From NCBI GenBank assembly GCA_016794075.1, contig JAEUKU010000042.1:1-6827 (forward strand): 6,827 bases of DNA, read 5' to 3'. The notes under the pieces are model-generated. The model worked only from the letters and a program-made list of their open reading frames with translations, was not told where the DNA came from and ran no database searches. This DNA is from Rhodospirillaceae bacterium (GTDB lineage Bacteria > Pseudomonadota > Alphaproteobacteria > Dongiales > Dongiaceae). Below are positions 1-5,759 of the stretch, in pieces. Position 1 is the first letter of the stretch. Every line of letters begins with the position of its first letter. Position numbers and translations under genes: made by a program.

Positions 1-1
1 C

Positions 2-364
2 AACGCCAACCCGGCCGACACCAAGCTGGTGCCGATCTCGCGCACCATCGGCGCCGACCGCGTGGTGGACGAGATGCTGTTCTGCTTCACCCATGACCGC
101 GAGATCGACTGGATGCTGCCCGGCGTGCCGCCGACCGGCAAGTACGTCGAGATCCCGCTGGTCGCCATCGTCTGCTTCCGCGGCGACAAGCTCTATCACG
201 AGCACATCTATTGGGATCAGGCCTCGGTCCTGGCGCAGATCGGCTTGATCGACCCGACCAAGCTGCCGACCGCCGGAATCGAGACGGCGAAGAAGCTGCT
301 CGACGAGAACCTGCCCTCCAACACCATCATGAAAAGCTGGGCCGCGAGCGCCGACAAGGGCTGA
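2..364 (+). CDS. SnoaL/NTF2-like protein, C-terminal part (5' end outside window)
   Basis: The frame is open from the left edge, so the gene starts upstream. 120 residues are visible before the TGA at 362-364. A GTG at 29 could be read as a start, but the frame continues unbroken to base 2 and codes plausible protein there. The sequence has the look of the C-terminal two thirds of a SnoaL-like (cone-shaped alpha+beta barrel, NTF2 superfamily) domain: a strand-rich stretch containing THDREIDWMLPG, a PTGKYVEIP segment, and the closing HEHIYWDQASVLAQIGL motif typical of SnoaL-like and predicted ester cyclase proteins, followed by a charged helical tail. Such proteins are small, probably cytosolic, and act as isomerases, cyclases or hydrolase-associated proteins; the substrate here cannot be told. 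The next gene starts 5 bases after the stop, so the two are probably co-transcribed. Family call fairly firm, function unknown. Confidence 0.75.
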   Translation, partial: NANPADTKLVPISRTIGADRVVDEMLFCFTHDREIDWMLPGVPPTGKYVEIPLVAIVCFRGDKLYHEHIYWDQASVLAQIGLIDPTKLPTAGIETAKKLLDENLPSNTIMKSWAASADKG

Positions 365-369
365 CGCAG

Positions 370-1866
370 ATGAAGAACCCGGTCCTGGACAAGCTGCGCG
401 CCGGCGGTTGCGTCGGCGCGATGTGGACGACGTTGGGCGCGCCGGTCGTCGCCGAGCTGATGGTGGAAGAGGGCGCGGACGCCATCGTCTTCGATATGCA
501 GCACGGCCTATGGACGATCCCCACGCTGCAAGCGGCCATCGGCGTGGTGCGCGAAAAGGCCGTGCCGCTGATCCGCACCCAGGACGATTCCTACTTCGCC
601 ATCGGCGCGGCGCTGGACAGCGGCGCGCTCGGCATCATCGTGCCGGTGGTCGCGACGGCAGAGCAGGCGGCGCGCATCGTCCAGGCGGCGAAATATCCGC
701 CCATCGGCAAGCGCTCCTCCGGCGGGATCCGCTCGGTGATCGACGCGAAGGCCGTGGTGCCGAAGACCAATAACGCGATCTTCGTCGCGGCGATGATCGA
801 GACGGAGCTGGGCGTCGCCAATGCGGCGGCGATTGCCGCGGTGCCGGGCATCGACATGCTGTTCATCGGGCCCTTCGACCTGTCGCTGTCGCTCGGCACC
901 TTCCCCGATTTCGGGCCGAAGCACGAAGCGGCGATGCAGATGGTCAAGGCCGCCGCGCACAAGGCCGGCAAGAGCTGCGGCCTGTTCACCATCGGCGAGA
1001 CCATGGCGGCCGACCGGCGGCGGCAAGGATTCCAGATGGCGGTGCTCGCCTATGACCAGGACCTCATCCAGACGGCGTCAAAGGCGCGGCTGCGCCGGTT
1101 CGCCGACCAGCCGGGCAAGGATCTGCTGACCGGCGCGGTGGCACTGGTCACGGGGTGCAACCGCGGCATCGGGCCGGAGACGGTGCGGGCGCTGCTGAAG
1201 GCGGGCGCGAAGAAGATCTATGTCGGCGCGCGCAAGCTGAACGGCATCAAGGCGCTGGTAGCCCAGGCGCCGGACAAGCTGGTGCCGGTCGAACTCGACG
1301 TGACCAAGCCGGATCAGGTGGCGGCGGCGGCCAAACTCGCCAAGGACGTGACGCTGCTGGTCAACAACGGCGGCGTCAATTTCAACACGCCGCTTTTCGC
1401 CATCGAGAGCAGCGACAACGCCCGGCGCGAGATGGAGGTGAATTATTTCGGCACGCTCGCAATGTGCCGCGCCTTCCAGCCGGTGCTGAAGGCCAATGGC
1501 GGCGGGGCCATCGTCAACATGTTGTCGATCCTGTCGCTGGTGAACCTGCCGCTGATGGGTTCGCTCTGCGCCTCCAAGGCGGCGCTCTGGAGTCTGACCC
1601 AGGCGCTGCGCGCGGAGCTCAAGGCGCAGGGCACCCATGTCATGGGCGTGCTGCCCGGCGCGGTCGATACGGACATGACGGCGGGCGTCAACGTGCCGAA
1701 GGTGCAGCCTGGCGTGATCGCCGACGCGATCGTGCAGGGGCTGAAATCCCGCGCCGACGAGATCTACCCCGGCGACATGGCCGCCGGCGTGGCCTTCGGC
1801 CTCGGCGTGGATCCGAAGGCGGTGGAGCGCGAATTCGCCAACTACCTGCCCGCGGCGCGGGTGTGA
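370..1866 (+). CDS. Fusion protein: HpcH/HpaI-family aldolase + short-chain dehydrogenase/reductase (SDR) domain
   Basis: One uninterrupted frame of 498 residues. The ATG at 370 is chosen because AAGGG at 356-360 lies 9 bases upstream and the HpaI fold begins directly (MKNPVLDKLRAGG); the frame is open further upstream, but that stretch overlaps the preceding gene. Residues 1 to about 245 are a full-length HpcH/HpaI (class II, metal-dependent) aldolase, a family that cleaves 4-hydroxy-2-oxo acids to pyruvate or a related keto acid plus an aldehyde. Visible active-site residues are Asp42 and His45 (FDMQH), Arg69, metal ligand Glu144 (MIETELG) and metal ligand Asp170 (IGPFDLS). Residues about 254-498 are a complete classical SDR: dinucleotide-binding TGCNRGIG at 261-268, Asp310-Val, NNGG at 332-335 (usually NNAG), Asn358, Ser386, Lys403 and PG at 429-430. 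The catalytic Tyr expected four residues before Lys403 is Leu399, so ordinary SDR redox chemistry is doubtful. The linker (about 245-254) is very short. Domain assignments are strong; the combined function is unknown. Confidence 0.88.
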   Translation: MKNPVLDKLRAGGCVGAMWTTLGAPVVAELMVEEGADAIVFDMQHGLWTIPTLQAAIGVVREKAVPLIRTQDDSYFAIGAALDSGALGIIVPVVATAEQAARIVQAAKYPPIGKRSSGGIRSVIDAKAVVPKTNNAIFVAAMIETELGVANAAAIAAVPGIDMLFIGPFDLSLSLGTFPDFGPKHEAAMQMVKAAAHKAGKSCGLFTIGETMAADRRRQGFQMAVLAYDQDLIQTASKARLRRFADQPGKDLLTGAVALVTGCNRGIGPETVRALLKAGAKKIYVGARKLNGIKALVAQAPDKLVPVELDVTKPDQVAAAAKLAKDVTLLVNNGGVNFNTPLFAIESSDNARREMEVNYFGTLAMCRAFQPVLKANGGGAIVNMLSILSLVNLPLMGSLCASKAALWSLTQALRAELKAQGTHVMGVLPGAVDTDMTAGVNVPKVQPGVIADAIVQGLKSRADEIYPGDMAAGVAFGLGVDPKAVEREFANYLPAARV

Positions 1867-1918
1867 GTTTGCCTGTCGTCGTGATGTCTCTCGGTTGCTG
1901 CCCCCCGCTCGCTGGGCG

Positions 1919-1941
1919 CCTTCCCCCCTTGCGGGGGAAGG
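1919..1941. repeat. Left terminal inverted repeat of copy 1; hairpin downstream of the fusion gene
   Basis: CCTTCCCCC (1919-1927) pairs perfectly with GGGGGAAGG (1933-1941) around a CTTGC loop. It stands 52 bases after the stop codon of the fusion gene and could slow or end transcription, but no run of T follows it, so it is not a canonical intrinsic terminator. It is the exact reverse complement of 2081-2103. Confidence 0.8.
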
Positions 1942-2012
1942 TGGGGAAGGGGGGTGATGCACCGCCGGGTCTATCCCTGAAGAGCCTTCGCTTCCCATCG
2001 CCTCCGGCGACG

Positions 2013-2029
2013 CGCGGCCGCAGGCCGCG
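2013..2029. repeat. Interior hairpin of copy 1
   Basis: A perfect 7-bp stem, CGCGGCC with GGCCGCG, around a GCA loop. The matching position in copy 2 (3779-3795) has different stem bases but still pairs, which suggests that the structure rather than the exact sequence is kept. A smaller stem (1998-2010) lies directly before it. Confidence 0.7.
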
Positions 2030-2080
2030 ACCCCCCATCCGGCTGCGACTAGGCTCACTGCGTTCGCCAAGTCTCCGCTG

Positions 2081-2103
2081 CCTTCCCCCGCAAGGGGGGA
2101 AGG
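2081..2103. repeat. Right terminal inverted repeat of copy 1; hairpin covering the livG ribosome binding site
   Basis: CCTTCCCCC (2081-2089) and GGGGGAAGG (2095-2103) form a perfect 9-bp stem around GCAAG. The 3' arm ends 10 bases before the livG ATG and contains the only Shine-Dalgarno-like sequence there. Confidence 0.8.
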
Positions 2104-2104
2104 G
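2100..2104 (+). promoter_or_regulatory. livG ribosome binding site, derived from the repeat
   Basis: AAGGG lies 9 bases before the ATG at 2114 and supports that start over the TTG at 2105, which has no room for a binding site. It is part of the repeat's right arm and would be base-paired when the hairpin forms. Confidence 0.6.
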
Positions 2105-2113
2105 TTGTTCTTT

Positions 2114-2899
2114 ATGATAAAAGTTGAAAACGTCAGCAAATCCTTCGGCGGCATTCATGCCGTGGAGGATTGCTCGCTCGAAGTGGCGACGGGGTCCGTC
2201 ACCGGCCTCATCGGCCCGAATGGCGCCGGCAAGTCGACGCTCTTCAACATCATCGCCGGTCTGCTCCCCCCGGACAGCGGTAAGATCCTGCTCGACGGCG
2301 AGGACGTGACCGGCTGGCCGGCGCATCGGTTGTTCCACAAGGGCCTCGCGCGTACCTTCCAGATCGCCCAGGAATTCTCGCGCATGACGGTGATCGAGAA
2401 TTTGATGGCAGTGCCGTCCGGCCAATCGGGCGAGAACCTGTTCAAGGCCTGGTTCGCCTGGGGCAAGGTCGTCGCGGAGGAACGCGCGCTGCGGGAGCGG
2501 GCGCGTGAAGTGCTCGCGCAATTGCGCCTGACGCATCTGGAGCGGGAATATGCCGGCAACCTTTCCGGCGGGCAGAAGAAGCTGCTGGAGCTCGGCCGCA
2601 CCATGATGATCCGGCCGAAGGTGGTGCTGCTGGACGAACTCGGCGCCGGCGTCAACCGCACGCTGCTGGGGGAGATCGCTGGCGAGATCGAACGGCTCAA
2701 CCGCGAGCACGGCTACACCTTCTTCGTCATCGAGCACGACATGGATCTGATCGCGCGGCTGTGTCAGCCGGTGATCGTGATGGCCGAGGGCCGCGTGCTC
2801 ACGCAAGGCAGCATGGCGGAGATCCGCCGCAACGAGGCGGTGATCGAGGCCTATCTCGGCGCGCGGCACCACAAGCAAGTTGGGGGGGCGGACGCATGA
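2114..2899 (+). CDS. livG: LIV-type ABC transporter ATPase LivG
   Basis: A 261-residue cytoplasmic ATP-binding subunit of a branched-chain amino acid/amide (HAAT) importer; it energises uptake together with LivF, LivH and LivM. Motifs in order: Walker A GPNGAGKST at 34-42, Q-loop Gln83 (ARTFQ), signature LSGGQ at 150-154, Walker B with Asp174-Glu175, and switch His208 (VIEHDMD). The region between the Q-loop and the signature has the extended helical segment usual in LivG, and length is normal for the family. The start at 2114 gives the typical MIKVENVSKSFGG opening. One oddity is that the Pro usually found right after the Walker B Glu is Leu176 (LDELGAGVN). The gene begins just after repeat copy 1, and its first codons are clearly less GC-rich than the rest. 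It overlaps livF by 4 bases (ATGA), indicating translational coupling. The transported substrate cannot be read from this subunit. Confidence 0.93.
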   Translation: MIKVENVSKSFGGIHAVEDCSLEVATGSVTGLIGPNGAGKSTLFNIIAGLLPPDSGKILLDGEDVTGWPAHRLFHKGLARTFQIAQEFSRMTVIENLMAVPSGQSGENLFKAWFAWGKVVAEERALRERAREVLAQLRLTHLEREYAGNLSGGQKKLLELGRTMMIRPKVVLLDELGAGVNRTLLGEIAGEIERLNREHGYTFFVIEHDMDLIARLCQPVIVMAEGRVLTQGSMAEIRRNEAVIEAYLGARHHKQVGGADA

Positions 2900-3600
2900 G
2901 CCTGCTCAGCGTCGAGAACCTCGTCGCCGGCTACGGACCGGTCGACATCCTGCAGGGCGTCAACCTGACGGTCGAGGCGGGGCGGATCGCCGTCATCGTC
3001 GGGCCGAACGGCGCCGGCAAGTCTACGGCGATGAAGGCGATCTTCGGTCTCGCCCAGGTGCGCGGCGGGCGCGTGCTGTTCGAGGGGCAGGAGATCACGC
3101 GGCTCCCCGCCGACACGCTCTGCGGCCGCGGCATCGCCTATGTGCCGCAGGAGCGCAACGTGTTCCGGTCACTGAGCGTGCGCGAGAATCTGGAGATGGG
3201 CGCCTTCCTGAAGCCCGGCAACATCGCGCGCCGGATCGCGGAGGTGCTGACGCTGTTTCCGCCGCTGCGCGAGAAGCTGGCCCAGGCCGCCGGCGAGCTT
3301 TCCGGTGGCCAGCGCCAGATGGTGGCAATGGGGCGTGCTTTGATGCTGGAGCCGAAGCTGTTGATGCTGGACGAGCCGACGGCTGGCCTTTCGCCGCTCT
3401 ACATGGACCAGATCTTCGACCGCATCATCGCGGTGAACAAGAGCGGCGTCGGCGTGCTGCTGGTGGAGCAGAACGCCAAACAGGCCCTTGCCATCGCCCA
3501 TACCGGCTACGTCCTGGCGACGGGCCGCAACCGCTTCACCGACACGGCGGCGAATCTGCTGGCGAATAGGGAAGTGGCTGAGAGTTTTCTGGGTGGGTAG
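2896..3600 (+). CDS. livF: LIV-type ABC transporter ATPase LivF
   Basis: A 234-residue second ATPase of the HAAT importer, which pairs with LivG on the cytoplasmic face of the membrane. Motifs: Walker A GPNGAGKST at 36-44, Q-loop Gln85 (YVPQERNVF), signature LSGGQ at 135-139, Walker B LLMLDEP at 155-161, and the LVEQN segment at 189-193, where Gln192 stands at the switch position usually filled by His. This Gln is a regular feature of LivF proteins and separates it from LivG. The C-terminus LLANREVAESFLGG is also typical. Its ATG overlaps the livG stop (ATGA, 2896-2899). The next gene of the system, livH, does not follow directly but comes after a 293-base gap filled mostly by repeat copy 2, which is unusual for such an operon. 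Confidence 0.94.
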   Translation: MSLLSVENLVAGYGPVDILQGVNLTVEAGRIAVIVGPNGAGKSTAMKAIFGLAQVRGGRVLFEGQEITRLPADTLCGRGIAYVPQERNVFRSLSVRENLEMGAFLKPGNIARRIAEVLTLFPPLREKLAQAAGELSGGQRQMVAMGRALMLEPKLLMLDEPTAGLSPLYMDQIFDRIIAVNKSGVGVLLVEQNAKQALAIAHTGYVLATGRNRFTDTAANLLANREVAESFLGG

Positions 3601-3657
3601 GGCAGTGAGAACGACACTCGGCAGGAGTCATTTGCTCGGTCTGCTCCTTCCCTCCTG

Positions 3658-3675
3658 GGCCGACGAATGTCGGCC
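3658..3675. repeat. Nested hairpin in the expanded left end of copy 2
   Basis: GGCCGAC (3658-3664) pairs perfectly with GTCGGCC (3669-3675) around GAAT. A smaller CGCC/GGCG stem (3678-3690) follows. Both sit between CCTTCCC (3646-3652) and GGGAAGG (3692-3698), which can pair to enclose them and give a branched structure. Copy 1 has only a 5-base loop here. Confidence 0.65.
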
Positions 3676-3689
3676 TTCGCCGACGAGGC

Positions 3690-3720
3690 GGGGGAAGGGT
3701 GGGAAGGGTGGGAAGGGGGG
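3690..3720 (+). other. G-run tandem repeat with G-quadruplex potential
   Basis: Six runs of at least three G are separated by only AA or T, built from three near-identical 9-base units (GGGAAGGGT, GGGAAGGGT, GGGAAGGGG at 3692-3718). This fits the usual intramolecular G-quadruplex pattern on the plus (coding, hence RNA) strand. Copy 1 has a shorter version at 1933-1954 with one run reduced to two G. Confidence 0.6.
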
Positions 3721-3778
3721 TGTTCCAGCGCCGGGTCTTTCCGCAAGAGGTCGTCACTTCATATCGCCTCCGGCGATG

Positions 3779-3795
3779 CGCGTTCGCAGGACGCG
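3779..3795. repeat. Interior hairpin of copy 2
   Basis: CGCGTTC pairs with GGACGCG around GCA (one T-G wobble). Relative to copy 1 (2013-2029) the fifth pair changes from G-C to T-A and the sixth from C-G to T-G, so pairing is retained despite the changed bases. Confidence 0.65.
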
Positions 3796-3846
3796 ACCCC
3801 CCTTCCGGCTTCGCCTAGGCTCGCTCTGCTCGCCAAGTCTCCGCTG

Positions 3847-3869
3847 CCTTCCCCCGCAAGGGGGGAAGG
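3847..3869. repeat. Right terminal hairpin of copy 2
   Basis: This is identical to 2081-2103 and the reverse complement of 1919-1941. It is a perfect 9-bp stem with a GCAAG loop, 24 bases before the livH start. Here the livH ribosome binding site lies outside the stem. Confidence 0.8.
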
Positions 3870-3880
3870 GAAAGTGTGTG

Positions 3881-3889
3881 AGGGAAGAG
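3881..3889 (+). promoter_or_regulatory. livH ribosome binding site
   Basis: AGGGAAGAG is a purine-rich Shine-Dalgarno-like stretch ending 4 bases before the GTG at 3894. It supports this GTG as the start; no ATG in a better position precedes the first membrane segment. Confidence 0.6.
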
Positions 3890-3893
3890 TAGC

Positions 3894-4787
3894 GTGGCCG
3901 CCCTCAGCGATTTCATCAACCTGTATCTGCTGCCGGGCTTGGTCGTCGGCTGCATCTACGCGCTCGGCGCTATCGGGATTTCGCTGCTGTTCGGCATCCT
4001 GCGATTCGCGCATTTCGCTCATGGCGACATGATGACCCTCGGCGCCTATCTCGCCATCATCTTCACCGCCTCCTGGGGCTGGTCGCCCTATGCGGCGCTG
4101 CCGGTCGCGGTCATCGGCGCGGCAATCGTCGCACTTGGCCTGGATCGCGCCTTCTACAAGCCGTTCCGGCGCGCGCCGGGCATCGTCTCGGTCATCGCCT
4201 CCTTCGGCGTGATGCTGATGCTGCGCTCGGCGATCCAGCTGATCTGGGGCGTCGACGTGAAGACCTACGACATCGGCATCCGCTTTCCGATGGAGTTCGG
4301 ACTGCTGAAGATCGCGCCGCGCCAGGTGACCATCGTGCTGGTGACGGCGGCGCTGGTCGTGGCGCTGCACCTGTTCCTGACCCGCACGCGCCTGGGCAAG
4401 GCGATGCGCGCGGTCAGCGACGACGCCGATCTGGCGCGGGTCAGCGGCATCAACGTGGAGCAGGTGATCCGCTGGACCTGGATCATCGGCGCGGGCCTCG
4501 CGGCCGCCGGTGGCGTCTTCATCGGCATCCAGACCAAGGTGCATCCGAACATGGGGTGGGATCTGCTGCTGCCGCTCTTCGCCGCGGCGGTGCTGGGCGG
4601 CATCGGCCGGCCCTATGGCGCGGTGGCGGGCGGGCTCGCCATTGGCCTGGCGCAGGAACTCGCCACCTACCGCTGGTTCTCCGACGAGCCGTTCGTTGAC
4701 CCCGGCTATAAGCCGGCCGTAGCGTTTTCCGTCATGGTCGTCATGCTGATCTGGCGCCCCACCGGCCTGTTCAAGGGCAGGAGTTGA
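3894..4787 (+). CDS. livH: LIV-type ABC transporter permease LivH
   Basis: A 297-residue integral inner-membrane permease of the HAAT importer, starting at GTG. Hydrophobic segments are visible at about residues 10-34, 65-84, 96-118, 143-162, 192-214, 224-256 and 273-287. Family marks are the LFGILRFAHFAHGDMMTLGAY stretch (about 32-52; LivH proteins have a similar FAHG..LGAY motif), the cytoplasmic coupling region TRLGKAMRAVSDDADLARVSG (about 165-185) that contacts the ATPases, the LGGIGRPYGAVAGG glycine-rich segment (234-247), and the closing WRPTGLFKGRS. Length is usual. It is separated from livF by repeat copy 2 and followed 3 bases later by livM, so livHM are tightly coupled while livGF are set apart. 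The substrate is not shown by the sequence. Confidence 0.93.
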   Translation: MAALSDFINLYLLPGLVVGCIYALGAIGISLLFGILRFAHFAHGDMMTLGAYLAIIFTASWGWSPYAALPVAVIGAAIVALGLDRAFYKPFRRAPGIVSVIASFGVMLMLRSAIQLIWGVDVKTYDIGIRFPMEFGLLKIAPRQVTIVLVTAALVVALHLFLTRTRLGKAMRAVSDDADLARVSGINVEQVIRWTWIIGAGLAAAGGVFIGIQTKVHPNMGWDLLLPLFAAAVLGGIGRPYGAVAGGLAIGLAQELATYRWFSDEPFVDPGYKPAVAFSVMVVMLIWRPTGLFKGRS

Positions 4788-4790
4788 GCC

Positions 4791-5750
4791 ATGACCCTGC
4801 TCGGCTTCTCCAGCTATCTGATCGCGCTCGGCACCATGAGCGGCATCTATGCGCTGCTCTGCCTCGGCCTCAACCTGCAATGGGGTTTCGCCGGTCTGTT
4901 CAATGCCGGCATCGCCGCCTTCTTCGCCATCGGCGCCTATGTGGCGGCGATCCTGGCCTCGGCCGACAGCGCCGTGCATCTCGGTGGCTTCGGCCTGCCG
5001 GTCGCCTTGGCCTGGCCGGTCGCCATGGCGGCGGCGGGTGCGCTGGCCTGGGTCATCGGCCGCATCTGCCTCACCTTGCAGGGCGATTACCTGGCGATGG
5101 CCAGCATCGGCATCGCCGAGGTGCTGCGCATCATCATCAAGAACGAGGAATGGCTGACCGGCGGCACACGCGGCATCGCCGCGATTCCCCGGCCGTTCGA
5201 GACATTGCTGCCGGCACCCTGGAACAACCTGGCGTTCCTCGGGCTCATCGTGGTGCTGGTGGCCATCGTCTATCTGGCGGCGGAACGCGCCTGGGCCTCG
5301 CCCTGGGGCCGGAGCTTGCGCGCCATCCGCGACAGCGACGTGGCGGCGGCGGCGATCGGCAAGAATGTGGCGCAGTTCCGCCTCGAGGCCTTCGTCCTGG
5401 GTGCCATGGTGATGGCGCTGGCCGGCGCGCTTTCGGCGCATTACTTCAAGTTCCTCGGCACCACGGCGATCGAGCCGCTGATGGTGACATTCCTGGTCTG
5501 GGTGATGCTGATTGTCGGCGGCAGCGGCAACAACCGCGGCGCGATCCTGGGCGCCATGCTGATCTGGCTGATCTGGTCGGCGACCGAGCTGCTGACCAAT
5601 CGTCTGCCGGCCGAATGGATCACCCGCAGCTCCTATATCCGCGTGCTGCTGATCGGCCTGCTGCTGCAAGTCGTGCTGCAGAAATTCGGCAAGGGCCTGC
5701 TGCCCGAGAAGCCGCCGCGGCTGGTGGGCGAGCGGCGCGAAACGCGCTAA
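4791..5750 (+). CDS. livM: LIV-type ABC transporter permease LivM
   Basis: A 319-residue second membrane permease, the partner of LivH. The ATG at 4791 has AGGAG at 4779-4783, 7 bases upstream, inside the end of livH. LivM marks are LNLQWGFAGLFNAG (27-40), LQGDYLAMASIGIAEVLRII (96-115) followed by LTGGTRGI (122-129), a coupling loop SPWGRSLRAIRDSDVAAAAIG (170-190), and VGGSGNNRGAILGA (242-255). Several strongly hydrophobic segments flank these (about 8-30, 40-57, 68-90, 147-164, 200-215, 230-245, 250-266, 283-298). The C-terminus is a basic cytoplasmic tail. It ends 9 bases before the nucleoside hydrolase gene, which makes an operon including that enzyme likely. Confidence 0.93.
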   Translation: MTLLGFSSYLIALGTMSGIYALLCLGLNLQWGFAGLFNAGIAAFFAIGAYVAAILASADSAVHLGGFGLPVALAWPVAMAAAGALAWVIGRICLTLQGDYLAMASIGIAEVLRIIIKNEEWLTGGTRGIAAIPRPFETLLPAPWNNLAFLGLIVVLVAIVYLAAERAWASPWGRSLRAIRDSDVAAAAIGKNVAQFRLEAFVLGAMVMALAGALSAHYFKFLGTTAIEPLMVTFLVWVMLIVGGSGNNRGAILGAMLIWLIWSATELLTNRLPAEWITRSSYIRVLLIGLLLQVVLQKFGKGLLPEKPPRLVGERRETR

Positions 5751-5759
5751 GCTCAGCCC

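Larger units (their letters stand above)
1919..2103. repeat. Intergenic structured repeat, copy 1 (about 185 bp, inverted ends)
   Basis: This element fills most of the gap between the fusion gene and livG. Its two ends are perfect 23-bp inverted repeats (1919-1941 and 2081-2103), each of which is itself a 9-bp stem with a 5-base loop. The interior carries two more hairpins: TCGCC/GGCGA at 1998-2010 and CGCGGCC/GGCCGCG at 2013-2029. A second copy lies at 3646-3869 in the same orientation; the last 41 bases (2064-2104 and 3830-3870) are identical. The similarity may begin slightly earlier, near a GCTCG at 1907 (3634 in copy 2). No coding function and no clear target-site duplication are seen. 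It resembles a REP/MITE-type non-coding repeat, but I cannot name the family. Confidence 0.8.
3646..3869. repeat. Intergenic structured repeat, copy 2 (about 224 bp, expanded left end)
   Basis: This element fills most of the 293-base gap between livF and livH. It lies in the same orientation as copy 1 (1919-2103) and aligns with it through the G-rich run, the CGCCGGGTCT block, the TCGCCTCCGGCGA stem (3764-3776), the second stem (3779-3795) and an identical 41-base right end (3830-3870). Its left end differs: the 5-base hairpin loop of copy 1 is replaced by about 34 bases that carry their own hairpin. Like copy 1 it ends shortly before the start of a transporter gene. No convincing coding sequence was found in it. 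Confidence 0.78.

Noticed and set aside
211..369. Upstream extension of the fusion protein to a start at 211
   Set aside because: It would overlap the SnoaL-like gene by about 150 bases in another frame and adds an Arg-rich, non-family leader. The ATG at 370 has a good ribosome binding site and matches the family N-terminus.
1919..1941. Intrinsic terminator after the fusion gene
   Set aside because: The stem is strong, but no T-run follows, and the same structure recurs as a repeat end just before livG and livH, so a dedicated terminator cannot be claimed.
1867..2113. A sigma70-type promoter for livG in the intergenic region
   Set aside because: No convincing -35/-10 pair is visible. The region is almost wholly GC-rich repeat, and the only AT-rich stretch (2105-2125) overlaps the start codon.
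1078..2878. Long minus-strand frames crossing the SDR domain, repeat copy 1 and livG
   Set aside because: They have the same Arg/His-rich antisense character, run through a non-coding repeat and overlap clear genes.
1919..3869. CRISPR-like array made by the two repeats
   Set aside because: There are only two copies about 1.7 kb apart, with genes between them and no regular spacers or cas genes.
3488..3892. Plus-strand frame running from the end of livF through repeat copy 2
   Set aside because: Its sequence is the translated repeat plus an out-of-frame livF tail; it has no initiation signal and no family resemblance.
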